Shown here piece by piece: positions 29,101 to 39,961 of a stretch of 46,248 nt of DNA. The notes under the pieces were generated by a model that made no database searches, was not told the DNA's origin, and worked only from the letters and a program-made list of their open reading frames with translations. Source of the stretch: Chromera velia. Lineage: Eukaryota; Sar; Chromeraceae. Positions within the stretch are counted from its first letter, which is position 1. Each line of letters begins with the position of its first letter. Both the position numbers and the translations under genes were made by a program. Location of the stretch: positions 5,967 to 52,214 of the forward strand of contig JAHBMJ010000219.1 in the NCBI GenBank assembly GCA_018398765.1, read 5' to 3'.

Positions 29101-32100
29101 TTGAGTTTAAAGAGGTAGATTCCTTTCTTTGGGAGTTCAGTGTTTCCTGTTTTTCACTCAATGCTCTTTGACTTCCCCCCTGTGCACACACACTCCTTTG
29201 TTCTCCATTTGTTCCTCTTTCCTTTCCAGCTGAGGCAACAGCGGTGTCAATGGACTCTCTTAAGGAGGATGTTGTTGGCTGGAAGGTCAGGGGATGAGTC
29301 AACTGCAGTGCACTGGAATTACACAGAAAGGGGGTATCGGTTCGACCTATGTGAGGTAGTTGTTGTCGTTAGCAAATGGGGGCGCTCTGTAGGACGAGAT
29401 GACCAAATGAACGGGAGAAAGGAGGGAGAGAAAGTGAGAAAGAGTGGATGAATGGAGAGCAGGACGGACGGACGCATGGATGGATGGAGGGATGCAGCGA
29501 TGGAGAGATGGAGGGATTGGAGAATAACAGGAAGGCCAGAAGAAAAGAAGCAAACGAGAAGGTGGATTTTCTGTATTCTCCTTGGCCTTTTTGTATCCTG
29601 GCTTACTGGTCATTGATGCTTTCTGATCGGTTCTCACACGAGAATTTGTTCCTCCCTCCTTTTCTCTTTTCTTCTCTTCTGTCCGCCAGGACGAGATGCA
29701 GAAGGGGCAGGACGAAAAAGCTTCAGAGCTCGAGAAGCGGCTTGAAGAGAGTGGTCAGTTATTTTGATTAGAGTTCAATTTGTTGAGTGCCTTGCCTGAC
29801 CCTGAAAGGCCCCCGGACTTTCTGTGTTGGACCAATCGAATATCTTTTTCCGAGGCCATTTGTTGTTTCGCTTTTTTTTTTTTTTCAGAATGCGTGTCCA
29901 TACCGCCGATTTGGATGATTGCAGAGCAAAAGACCTCAGAGGAATTAGAGAAGGTTCGCGAGGAAGGAAAGGAGCAAAAAGACGAGACGGAAAAACTCAT
30001 CAAAGATCTGGGTGAGTCACCGACAGACGATCTATTATGTGCCGTGAATCTTGAGCTTCAGTTTGCTTCCCATGCGATTCTTTTTGGGTCGTCCCCGCAC
30101 TATGTGTGCGTCGGAGTCCACACCTCGCGGTAAATGAAGTTCTCGACGTCTGTGCATCTCCCGTCATTTCTGGGCGACAAGCTTTCGGTGAGAAACGTCA
30201 ATCCATGTGTGTGTCTCTGTCTTTGTCTTGCTCCCAACCGCCCCACACCCTGGGTGTATGTGTGTGTGTCAGTTCGTGTCCATCTCCACATGTCTCCTTC
30301 TCCCTGAGTGTCAATGCAGACGGAGTTATGGCAGAGCAGCTGAAGGAGCTGAAAACCGAGCTGAAGAACGATTTTGACCTGCACAGGGTACGTGTGCGTG
30401 TCTGGGTAGGAAGGGAGGGCTGGTGCGAGTGTGATTGTTTGTGCGCTTCTGTGCTTTCTGCGCCGTGGAAAGTATTTCCACCTCTGCAGCTTGATACCTC
30501 CAGCCAATGGATCACAAGAAAGAGTTGAAAGAATTTCCTCACCAGCTCGACGTTTCCTCCCTCTCTAGAGTTTCTTCCCACTTTTTGCTTTGTCACGTGC
30601 ACGGAATCGACAGCGAGTGTTTCTCTCTTTCCCCTATGCGCACCTCTGCAGGAGTACACTGACAATACCAGGAAGACGATGGAGTACGAGACAGGTCTGT
30701 GGAGATTGCGAAAGGAGAGTAGGAAGGGTTTGCAGGCTGTAAAGAAGACATGCGAATCACTTATTTTGTCCAGTCGCACAAACCCAATGGACGTGCTTCC
30801 TGAGCTTTGATATTCTTTTTTCGCTGCTTTTTGTGATCTTTCGGCCCTGTAGAATGGCGCATTTCAAATCAAAGAAAACATAGATAGATAAATAAATAAA
30901 TAAGTATATGACTTTTGGTGCCTTTATGCCCCCTGGACACATGCAGACGAGAAAATCAAAGCAGCAACCGTCTCCCTGCAAGAGGAGATGGCACATAACA
31001 GTCAGTCTGTATGTCTAAGTAGGTGATGACGCAATAGTTGCTTGCCCTTTTGGAAACTGTCATTGAACCTTGACACTCTCCCCGCAAAGCGATAAGCACA
31101 AAAAGCGAGCCCACAGCTAGCTTTTCTTTCCTGTGACATCTCATGCAGCGTTCTCCTTTGCTTGTCTAGTCTTCCGAAGAATAAAAGAGAGTTTGCCTCT
31201 TCTGCACTTTCGGTCACTCACTATCTAAATATCCTCCGTATTCAAAATTCACCTTCGATCTGCAGAGGAAGAAAACGAGACGCAGCTGGGAACGTTGCGA
31301 GAGGACATGAACACTCTAAAGGTCGGAAGATGAAAAGGAATGTGCCGGGAATCATCGAAGGTCCTCGTCGCTTTTTGAACCTTTTTTGTCGTCCTCTTCT
31401 TTCTTTTCCCCCACTGTAGGCAGTCAAGACACAGCTTCAATCATGCGAGGCACAAACACTACCGATGCGGTATACACTTCTGCTCAGAAAATGAGGCCAC
31501 AGCGACTGCCATCCAATTTCTCGTCGGTTTTCAGATCTTCTGTGTGTACGCTTTTGTGCACGGGCGTGCAACGTGGACTCGGTACACGCATGTGTTTGTT
31601 GCAGGAAGAGGTGGCAGCAGGGAGCGAAGAACAAGGAAAGACCCTACAGGCAAAAATCAGTCAACAAGGTGAGTCTCGCTCCACTGGGCTGCCAGGATCT
31701 TTCTTTGAACGTCCTCTCTTCCTTTCCTTTACGGTGTGAGCATAAGGACGCAGGCGCAAGTGGCTTTCGGAATGTCTTTGCATGACTTTATTCTGTTTCT
31801 CCAATTGGTTTTTTCATCTTGCTCTAGTCGAGTCTCCTTTTCTCTCTCACGTCGTGACAAAAGCAAACAGATTAGCGAACCTCGTCTGACATTATGCCTG
31901 TTCTCGTGCTGCCCCCCCCTCCCACTGCCCTGATCCTTTCAGAGGAAGACGCCGCACAGAGCTTCAAGCAAATGCAGGACGCCTTCGAGCAGTGGAAGGT
32001 GAGTGAAGAGAGCCAGTTGGAGAGAAGGAGAGCGGTTGAGAAGAAAGAAAACGCCGCGGAGTGCTAAGAAATAACGTTCTTCTGGTTCTCCCGTTTCTTG

Positions 32101-33130
32101 CTCTTTGGCTGAAAAAGTCATAAGTAAACATGTGCTGTGGCAAGCAAACTGTTCTTTTGTCAAATCTACAATCTGATGAAAGCCAGCCGGGTCCGTGTTC
32201 AATCCAACCCCTTCATTGACCTCTGCAGGAAAGCATCGCGGAGGCCCAAAAAGAGTCCGAGCAGAAGACAGACGAAACGATTGCGCAAGAAGGTGAGGAG
32301 CCTTGCTCTCTTTTGCCTCCACGGATCCCGCACGTCCCATCCACTCAGTTAGACAGCCGCCTTCCTCTGAGCATCTTCTCAGGAAAGTCTTTTTTCTCTT
32401 CTGTGAAAAAGAGCATTTCGATCTGGCAGAGAGCCCGTCTCCGTGTTTTGCTGCTTTTTTCTCTTGCCCGCCTGCTGTCTACTCTTGATTTTTACCACTG
32501 CGTCTGCAGCGGAGAAAATCGCAGAGCTCGCAGACAAAGCAGGAAAGCTGACGGGAGAGCTGGAGTTCCTCAAGGCAAGTCGGAGTCTGAATTCCAATAT
32601 TTTTGTACGTTTCTGTTTGCAGCTTTGAATGGTCGATGCGTTGGTTGCTTAGTCTAGGGGTTTTGGGCTCACCACGTTGAGCTGAATAAGTGTATATCAG
32701 TGTTTGAGTGAGAGAGGAACCTGACGAGACGCACCCTTGTGTTTGGATTTGATTAACCTCCTTGTGCTTTGCGGTTGTGTGTGCGAGTAATAGCGTTCCT
32801 TCAATGAGAATGCAGTTAGAAAGACAACATTTCTGCCTGCGTGCCCTTCTGCATGCAGTCTCAACTGGAACAGAACAAGGGAGAGGCCGGGGAGGTAAAT
32901 GAGGCGAATGCAAGCAGACTGGCGGCAGTGGAGGAGAAGCTGAAGGCAGTCGATGTGAGTGACTCCTTTTCTCGTAGTGCGTGGGCGTACTGGAGGATCT
33001 CGATCGACCTTCAGTTTGGTGTCACAACTTTGAATCAATGGGAAGGGAAATCATTCGTTTTGCACTTACGAAAAAAGAATTGATTGTCCAATCGTCGGTC
33101 TATCCATTTGTCAGTTCGTCATCCCGTCGT

Positions 33131-33173
<43 letters not shown>

Positions 33174-33309
33174 GCTTACCTGTGCCTGATGCTTCTGTTT
33201 TGTCCTTTCCTAATTCTCTTCTCTGGATGTGCAGGAGATGTTTGTCTCCACCGTTGAGAAGTTTGAGGCACTGGCGCAACAGAAAGTGGACGACAAAGGT
33301 GTGTACTAC

Positions 33310-33373
<64 letters not shown>

Positions 33374-34944
33374 GCTGGAATGAATTTCTACCGGTCTCTG
33401 CCATCTCTTTTAAAATCACGCTTGTTTTTGTCACGAGACCCGCAAGAATCCTCACGGGAGAAAACTGAAGCTCCCAGACATACCATGAGTACCTGCCCGA
33501 TTTTTCATTCAATGCCTCTCTTCGTGCAGGAGAGGAGCAGGATGCGAAGGTTGCACAACTTCGAGAGGACGTGGATGCTCTCAGGGTGGGTGGGTGGAGT
33601 TTTGCGGATCTTTCCTTCTTTCATCCCTCATCCTCTTCCCTTTGCCGTTCAGTTTTTTCTTTTGCCGTTTTTGTGCACGCAGAGAGACGAGTGGAAGATA
33701 AAGACCATTTCGCTTTAAAGAAGTGTAGATGCTTGCGTTTCGGTGTTCCGTTCTCGACCTTTCTTCCATTTGTTTTCATCAAAGACTCCCACCTCATTCC
33801 ACCGCGGCCTTGCTGTCTCAAAAGATGTCCTTATCTTTTTGTTTCCCTGACACGTCTGTTTGCTTGTCTTCATTCATCCAGGCGGAAGTGGACGAGAAGC
33901 AGAAGGGCCAAGAGGGGGCACTGCAGTCGAAGATACAGGACCAGGAGACACAGCACGCAGAGATGATCGCGGAGTTGAGATCGGATTTGAACAGAGTGGA
34001 GGTCCGTTGAAACAATCTGCACGGACCCCTTCTTTTCTGTAGCCACAGGATCCCTTGTATCTGTTCTGTAGCCACAGGAGATTTACTGACACACTGAGTT
34101 CCGTATTCTACATAGATGAATTCGACTGTCACACTTGATGTTTACGACAGAGCTCGATTTTGGCTTATTCATCATTCGTCTCTTTTCAGAGGACGCCTGC
34201 GTGTGGCGGTTCTATCGACGGACGGTTCACCCAGAGAAACCATTCCTCATGAAAATTTTCACAGACCTCAATCCAATGCTACGACCGTTTCACGTCTGTG
34301 TTGCAGGAACAATACAAGACGGCCACGGGAGAGCTGAGCAAAACTGCCGAAGAGAGCAGAAAGGCAGAGGCCGGCCTCCTCGAACAGTTGAAGGAACTCA
34401 GAGAGAGGTTGAGTCAACAGGAGGTGGGTGAGGCCGGGGTGTTGGGGTGGGGGGGGATATTCGGTGGGGGAGGAGCGGGTTGGTTTGCGTGACTGACTGA
34501 GTCACAAGGGGAGGAAACTGGTTGAGCTGAAGAGAGGGTGTGTGGGCAAGGAAACGAATGCATGAGGCTTTGCACACTATGGACGGACCACCGGATCTTC
34601 TTTTTCATTGTCGCTGCATGCATGACTCGTCGATTGGTGTCCCTGTCTGCAAAGGGCCTTTGCTTCATTGGTTGCAGGCAAATGTGAAGGCAGCGAGTGC
34701 CACAAGTGACGACGCACTGAAGGAGACAAGTCAGCAAATACATCATCGTACGTGACATTCCAATTGAGCATCGCTGTACTTCTTTTGTGTAGTCCTGCTT
34801 TCCGACCTCTCTCCTTTCTGTTGGTCTGTCAACCCGGCTGCCTGTTCGTCTGTTGGAAACGAAAAGGCATAATACGATGAATTTGGCTTTCCAACTTATC
34901 ATAGTGGCCCCCTACTTTCCTGCTATCACACCCCTAAGTAAGTG

Positions 34945-34986
<42 letters not shown>

Positions 34987-34995
34987 TGTATGTGT

Positions 34996-35032
<37 letters not shown>

Positions 35033-38000
35033 TACACATGTGTTCATCTACCGGCTTCCAGAAACATTCTCGATTCGCACTCTACACATTAATTCTTCCG
35101 TGTCTCCTCTGACCCTCATTTCAGTCGACCGCCAAAACGGAGAGAACGCAACTCTGAGAAGAGAATTGGAAGACTTGAAGGTCAGTCAAGTCAGGTAAAG
35201 TCAGGTAAGCAAAACACCTTTTATAGGCCTGCAAAATTATCTCAGCTCAATCTTACACTGGCTCCATGCCGATTTCCATACCAACCACCAAACTGAATCC
35301 ACCAGCCATGAACAATCGATTGCCGCCATTTTTTGGCCTCCCCTGTTTTCCTTTCCGGTAAATATATGCCCATCGTGTTTGCTTGGTTCCACTTTTGTCC
35401 AACAGCGAATCATCATGTGTCCCGCAAAGAAGTCATCTAGCTGCATGTACGAATGGTCGTAAGCCCGCATTGAAAGTCTTGCAAAAAACAGATCACACAT
35501 GCAAACAGAGAATGACAATGAAGTATTTCCAAAAAATAGAAATTGTCTTTTCTGTGCACTTGTTGTGCTTCCTGCAGGGACAACTGCGCGATCTGGTCAG
35601 TGGGACTTGGTGCATCGTCTTTCTGTGTCTTTGCCAGATCGAGTGTATCGATCATGGATGCTTCCGACTTCTGCGCTTCCTTTTTACGAAGAAATCTGTA
35701 TTTTTCTACGAAAACCAGCTTTGTTTGGTTGCTTCTCAATGTTTTTCACAACTTTCCGTTTTGTCCTTTCCACGGTCCCTGACTTCAGTTCATTCCCTTC
35801 TTGCTCACCTCCATCTCCTTCAGGCAAAAGCGAATGAAAATGCAGAGACCAGATACGTCCCCAAGGAGGCCCTCGGAGCTTTTGAGGTCAGAGGTTGTTT
35901 TGGTGCATCTCTGTCTGTCTTGTCATCAAGACAAAAACAAGGTGCTGTCATCAGTAGGAGAGGGCATCAAAGGAATTTCTTCTTCCTCCCAACGCCCTCC
36001 AGTAGCGCTCTCGGATCTGAGGCAACTCTTTTATTCGGCATGTGGACTGTATTCACATCGGAGACCGGTTGCATGATTGAGGGACTGCTTTTCTGCATTC
36101 CATATTTCCCCCTCCCCATCCGACTGCATGCCTCTGCAGACCCGTCTCGGAGATCAGGAGGCACAAAACATCGATCAAACACAGCAGGTGGGTGGGTGAG
36201 TGCATGGGGCCTCTGACTCCTCCGCAGAGTTTTTTGCCATCCCTGCCCCCTTTTGGACTTTCAAGTTTTTATAATCTCTGCGCCTTCTCTCTCGACTCAC
36301 TCCTAGTTTTGTTTTCGATAGCCCAGCTTTTCCGAAATGTCTGTCGAATCCTCAGGTGCTTCTCCCTCCGGACTCCCTCGATTTTTTTTTTCTTCTTCTG
36401 CCCGCAGATTGAGGGCGTTAGGAAAGATCTCGAGCAGGAAAAGAAGAAGACGCAAGAAGAACTGGCGAGCTTCGAAACAAAGGTGATTTGTTTGCTCGCT
36501 TACTGTCGCTTGTTTTATTTGCATTCACGAAACACCAACGAGACCATGAACGCCGTTGCTCGAGATGCATCGACGCAGGGATGCATGTATTTCTTCAGTG
36601 AGGCACCTGTGCTGCCTCTCTTTGTCTTCTTTTGGACATTTCGCGCGTTTGCACGATTGCATCTGTGAGTGAGTAATTGAGTGCGTGAGTGAGGGACGGA
36701 GTGTGCATGGAGAGTGTGTATGGAGATGGTGCGTAGGTGAGTGTACGCGTGTACGCGTGTACGTGTGTGTGAGTGCGTGCTCGTCTGTATGCGTGTGGAT
36801 GGTCCTTCCCCCCCCGTCGACCTTTTTGTCTAATGCCTCTGACTCCCTTCTTCTCACCCTCTCCCCTCTGTATGTTTGCATGCGTGCAGATCCAGATGCA
36901 GAGAGATATCATCGAGAAGGCGATCAACGCCATTCAACAGAGAATGAACGAGAAGAAGAGCGTGAGTCCATGAATGCGCGAAAGAAAAAGCAGACGGAAG
37001 AAGAAAAACAAGAGGGGCGGGAGGAAAATAGCCATGAAACAGCATAAAGTGAGAACTCTCAATGAAATACTGCCTCCTCATGCCAGCGTTCTTTCTCTCT
37101 TCATAGACCCGCCCAAACACGCTTCTATGTGCGTCAGTCTTTTAATCGTTTTGCCATGTCCCGCCACTCCTCCGATGCCCGTGTTCCTCCTGCGTGGTCT
37201 TCACTCTGGACACGCACACAAACCAATTTGTTTTCTGATTCATTCTGTCTTTCATGTTGATTGCCTTCCGCTTTCTTGCAGAAAGGAGGTGATTCCGGTG
37301 GGAGCAGCAGCAGTGCCTCGTTGGGCGATGTGAAGGAACGCCTTGATGACCTTTTGTTGATGTCTGAGTGGAGGGGACTGGCCGAAAGAGGGTCAGTCAG
37401 CGTCGTTCCTTCCTTTTTCAGGTGAAATGCAAGGCGGTTTGTGCCGGCAGTCCTTTCGCTCCAAGCACATGCGAATCTTCTGTTTACAAAACCGTACACG
37501 GAAGGAAAGAATATGAATGGTCTTTTTCAATCATTATTTTGTCTTGAGGATTCATGTGAGGGGGCAGGAAGCCGCGAAGAGAAGGGGGTTAGCGAGAAAA
37601 AAGAATGGATGGGATTTGCTTTACGTCTTTGGTGAATGTGGTCTGCCCGTGTGCCGCCTTTTTGCGGATTCTGTGTCCTTTCCTTTTCTTTGGTGTGTGT
37701 GGAGTTCGCCATACAGAAGCGGGAAAATTCTTCTCTTCACCTTTGCCATACTGGTCCAGACTCTGACTTTGAAAGGAGTCATATGAGCACAAGACAACAA
37801 ACATTTGAGAAGAGCAAAATACCTCCCTCTCATTTGCATGCAGTTTCGACTTTGAAGACAGGGACAATAGTGGTGAGATTTCAAAGGGGGAGCTGTCGAA
37901 GACGATGGAGAAACTCCAGGCGGTGGGTCGGTCGGTCGGTTGATTAGATGGATGATCTCTAGTAAGACGGGGAGGAAACATTAGTGAGTTTGACCATCTT

Positions 38001-38728
38001 GTTGTTGTGATACAAGCTTTTGAGGGACCGAATTTGAATTGCCGAGACAAGTACAAAAGGGCGGATCTTTCAGAGAAAAAAATAAGAAACCTTTCAGGTA
38101 GATCGAGGAGATGATGCGGCATGCAGTAGAGCAAAAGTGGAGACCGGACGAATGAAAGTGCATAGTTCGTCGGAAGGGATGTGCACGCATAATGCCGGCC
38201 GGTCTCCATGTTTCTCTGCTCGTTTCAAAAGTCTCACCTTAAGCTTTTCTTAAGTGATGAGAATACGTTTTCTTGATGGTTTCTCCCGTTGTTTCTTTGG
38301 ATTTTTTCTTTTCTGTGCAGGGAATTATCGCAGACCTGTTCCCTGGAGAGGACGCAAGATCGGTGGATACAAAATGTGAGTGGCTGAGCAGAGGATCGAT
38401 GTGTATAGTATAGGGAAAGTGGCCAGGCTCTACGCATGCATTCCTTGTTTTACTTTTCGAAAGAGAAGAAGTTTCTCCCCCTTTATTTGCCGGTGATTCC
38501 TGCTCGTTCATTTCTTCTTTATTTGCTTCTGCAGCTGTGCAAGAGGTGATCGCCTCGTTCAGCAAAGACGGAGATGCCTCTCTCAGCAAGGGCGAGTTCG
38601 TTCTCTTCGCTACTGAGTACATCCGTAAAACAGTGATGAAGATCGCAACGCGTCTGGCAGGTGCAGGAAAGGATTTGCAGCCAGCGGTCGATGGACTCAT
38701 TGCGGCAAAAAAGAAACTTCAGGGATGA
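15941..38728 (+). CDS. Giant 60-exon coiled-coil protein with 40-residue exon-pair repeats and C-terminal EF-hand
   Basis: I assembled 60 exons whose lengths total 5277 nt (1758 residues). Every junction keeps frame, and the final TGA is at 38726-38728. The protein starts with about 110 disordered residues rich in R, Q, E and P, then is almost wholly helical and charged (E, Q, K, A, R) up to the C-terminal calcium-binding region. There is no signal peptide or membrane segment. Such proteins usually build filaments, striated fibres or rootlets. The sequence flavour recalls SF-assemblin, beta-giardin and tropomyosin-type rods, but I cannot assign a family. The middle is a tandem exon array described below. 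Introns range from about 120 bases upward and carry most of the microsatellites. Could two adjacent genes be merged here? No internal stop/start break or phase conflict suggests it. Exon lists are in the following entries. Confidence 0.8.
19290..19313 (+). repeat. (GGGT)n tract at the exon 8 donor
   Basis: Six GGGT units start at the last base of exon 8 and include the splice donor. The run satisfies the intramolecular G-quadruplex pattern on the transcript strand. Confidence 0.85.
21337..23805 (+). other. Exons 13-19 of the coiled-coil gene (transition to the array)
   Basis: Exons: 21337-21406, 21708-21767, 22063-22118, 22400-22561, 22794-22850, 23335-23355, 23748-23805. Exon 15 is already 56 nt with the same phases (1 in, 0 out) as the even array exons. 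Exon 16 encodes a strongly charged helix ending QETENRMNENLERVRLA. Exon 18 is a 21-nt micro-exon (MMNKILG) between a run of GCCT units and a GTCAGT donor; skipping it would keep frame, so it may be alternative or not real. Exon 19 (58 nt) has the phase pattern of the odd array exons (0 in, 1 out). Confidence 0.65.
23011..23198. repeat. Composite microsatellite (GT)n-(GA)n-(GACA)n/(GGCA)n-(GA)n
   Basis: GT-, GA-, GACA- and GGCA-type units follow each other without a gap inside the intron between exons 17 and 18. Frames that cross it encode only low-complexity peptides. Confidence 0.95.
24203..29753 (+). repeat. Tandem exon-doublet array, exons 20-35 (40-residue repeat)
   Basis: Exons: 24203-24258, 24509-24572, 24903-24958, 25296-25359, 25568-25623, 25810-25873, 26177-26232, 26472-26535, 27017-27072, 27409-27472, 27771-27826, 28160-28223, 28521-28576, 28846-28909, 29230-29285, 29690-29753. 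They alternate strictly between 56 nt (phase 1 in, 0 out) and 64 nt (0 in, 1 out), so each pair adds 120 nt or 40 residues. The 64-nt type encodes motifs such as EVEANEAKQTEEFNRKMEEH and EEVEANESKQTDEFNQKMEE. The 56-nt type encodes EAANEATFTEIREAAAAFK and EAANEATFTELREAAAAFK. Similarity is highest in exons 22-27 and fades outwards, where only length, phase, charge pattern and the final F/W-K/R remain. The pattern points to repeated in-frame duplication of an exon pair. Confidence 0.88.
26661..26774. repeat. (CT)n microsatellite containing an 11-base assembly gap
   Basis: A CT/TC tract with bases 26693-26703 given as N, followed by a short CA-type tract. It lies in the intron between exons 27 and 28. 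The true length is unknown. Confidence 0.97.
33132..33372. repeat. Two (CT)n tracts flanking exon 46
   Basis: CT runs at about 33132-33168 and 33312-33372 lie in the introns on either side of the 64-nt exon 46. Confidence 0.93.
34947..35031. repeat. (GT)n microsatellite
   Basis: About 40 GT units with a few GTAT interruptions, in the intron between exons 50 and 51. Confidence 0.95.
35578..38728 (+). other. Exons 52-60 of the coiled-coil gene (tail with EF-hand pair)
   Basis: Exons: 35578-35595, 35824-35886, 36140-36187, 36408-36482, 36890-36961, 37282-37391, 37844-37922, 38321-38375, 38535-38728. Exons 53-56 finish the rod (IEGVRKDLEQEKKKTQEELA). Exon 57 starts with a Ser/Gly linker. Exon 58 encodes a textbook 12-residue EF loop, DRDNSGEISKGE, with D1, D3, S5, G6, I8 and E12. 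Exon 60 has a second loop, SKDGDASLSKGE, with Ser at position 1 and Ala at position 6, so it probably binds calcium weakly or not at all. The last 40 residues form a helix (RKTVMKIATRLAG). Exon 52 is an 18-nt micro-exon and is uncertain. Confidence 0.75.
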
Positions 38729-39501
38729 TGATCGCACAGTAGATCTTTTTCATGGATATGCAACCATACAGATTGTTTTATCTCGACTGTCAATGTCTAT
38801 CATGAAATATCTTATACTAGTACTAGTAGATCAGTGATTTATAATAATTTATAAACTATATGATGTACGTACCTTATAGTTAGAGTTAGATTAGTTAGGG
38901 GATGCCTAACCCCAGTTGGAGCGCTAAGCTCCCGGGCGGAAATAATAGACAAATGTAACGAATAGGGTATTTAAGTTTAATTACATTAGAAATTAGAATT
39001 GGCAATCAGAGTTTGAACTAATTAAAGCTAAGCTTATGTAAAAGTTAGATTAGTGTAAACTATACAATGTAAAAAGCCGCAGCTGCATGTATTATAATCG
39101 ATCTCTAACTAGTGACTGAGTAGACTATAATCTTTTATGATAAGTTTTATCTAGTGCATCTGCATGGCAGTAGCTAAACTCGATCTAGACTAAACTATAA
39201 ATGTGCTGAATCACTGCTGATTGCGTTTCAATTTAGGCTTTCATTTTTTAAAGCTATTCCATATATTTTAAACAGTTATATCACTGTTATTAATGTTTGG
39301 AAGTCTAGTTGGACCATATCTTTGGTTGAGAGTCAATCACTTCTGTTGTCGCCGAACTTGTCGGGAAGGATAGACTGATGCGTTTTTGCGTTTCTAGGTT
39401 TCTGCATATGTTTTCTCCTATGGGGAGGACTGGCTGATCCTAGTGCCCTAACTGACCCATGTCTAACGCTGGAAGTTCAGAATTTAAATTGACGGACGGC
39501 A
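38729..39501. other. AT-rich 3' flank and spacer after the coiled-coil gene
   Basis: AT-rich and without open frames. Two small adjacent stem-loops can be drawn at 38893-38932 (GGGG/CCCC and GGAGC/GCTCC). No polyadenylation signal was assigned with confidence. Confidence 0.6.
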
Positions 39502-39961
39502 ATCGCATGCTGGGGGCAAGTGGGGTGCTTTTTGCCCCTCTAAAGCGGCGTATTTCCGTAAAAAACTCGTTCTCATAATTGGTAAGGAGGTAGAAGCTAA
39601 AACTTTGTGTAAGAAGATGTTGTAATGATAGAAAAAGAACTATGGAACAGATTTTTTATATCATTTCTAGAAACATAGGCTGCCATACAAATTTTGTCAG
39701 TTTTAAGCCATTTTTTAACGGTTTTCAACAATAAGAAAAACGGTATAAAACTCACAAAATTTGTATAGTAGCCTATGTTTCTAGAAATGATATAAAAAAT
39801 CTGTTCTATAGTTCTTTTTCTATCATTGCAACGTCTTCTTACACAAAGTTTCAGCTTCTAACTCCTTACCAATTATGAGAACGAGTTTTTTGCGGAAAAG
39901 CGCCAGTCTTCTATGCAGAAGGGGGGGGCAAAAAACACCCCACTCGCCCCCGGCATGCGAT
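39502..39961. mobile_element. Foldback (MITE-like) element, about 460 bp
   Basis: A long near-perfect inverted repeat. The left terminus ATCGCATGC then GGGGGC is matched at the right end by GCCCCC and GCATGCGAT. Arms of over 200 bases pair through GAACGAG, CAATTATGAGAACG, AAGTT/AACTT-type words, ATCATTTCTAGAAACATAGG and ACAAATTTTGT, leaving a loop of a few tens of bases around 39720-39745. It encodes no protein. The termini carry G4-type runs and differ from those of the element at 8851-9253, so it belongs to another family. Confidence 0.82.

Larger units (their letters stand above)
29925..35180 (+). repeat. Degenerate continuation of the exon-doublet array, exons 36-51
   Basis: Exons: 29925-30011, 30320-30387, 30652-30694, 30947-31000, 31266-31321, 31605-31668, 31943-31998, 32229-32292, 32510-32574, 32859-32954, 33235-33298, 33530-33585, 33882-34001, 34307-34423, 34678-34747, 35125-35180. 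The 56/64-nt pattern is broken at exons 36-39, returns at 40-43 and 46-47, and is seen again in exon 51 (56 nt). Exon 48 is exactly 120 nt, equal to one 64-nt plus one 56-nt module without the intron, and its translation (AEVDEKQKGQEGALQSKIQ then HAEMIAELRSDLNRVE) keeps both module patterns. Exon 44 ends in a GCAAGT donor. The last residues of the 56-nt type remain LK, WK or LR. Confidence 0.78.

Noticed and set aside
15941-38728. Assignment of the coiled-coil gene to SF-assemblin, beta-giardin or tropomyosin
   Set aside because: Only general similarity of charged coiled-coil sequence; the 40-residue period and EF-hand tail do not match the SF-assemblin layout, and no diagnostic motif could be verified.
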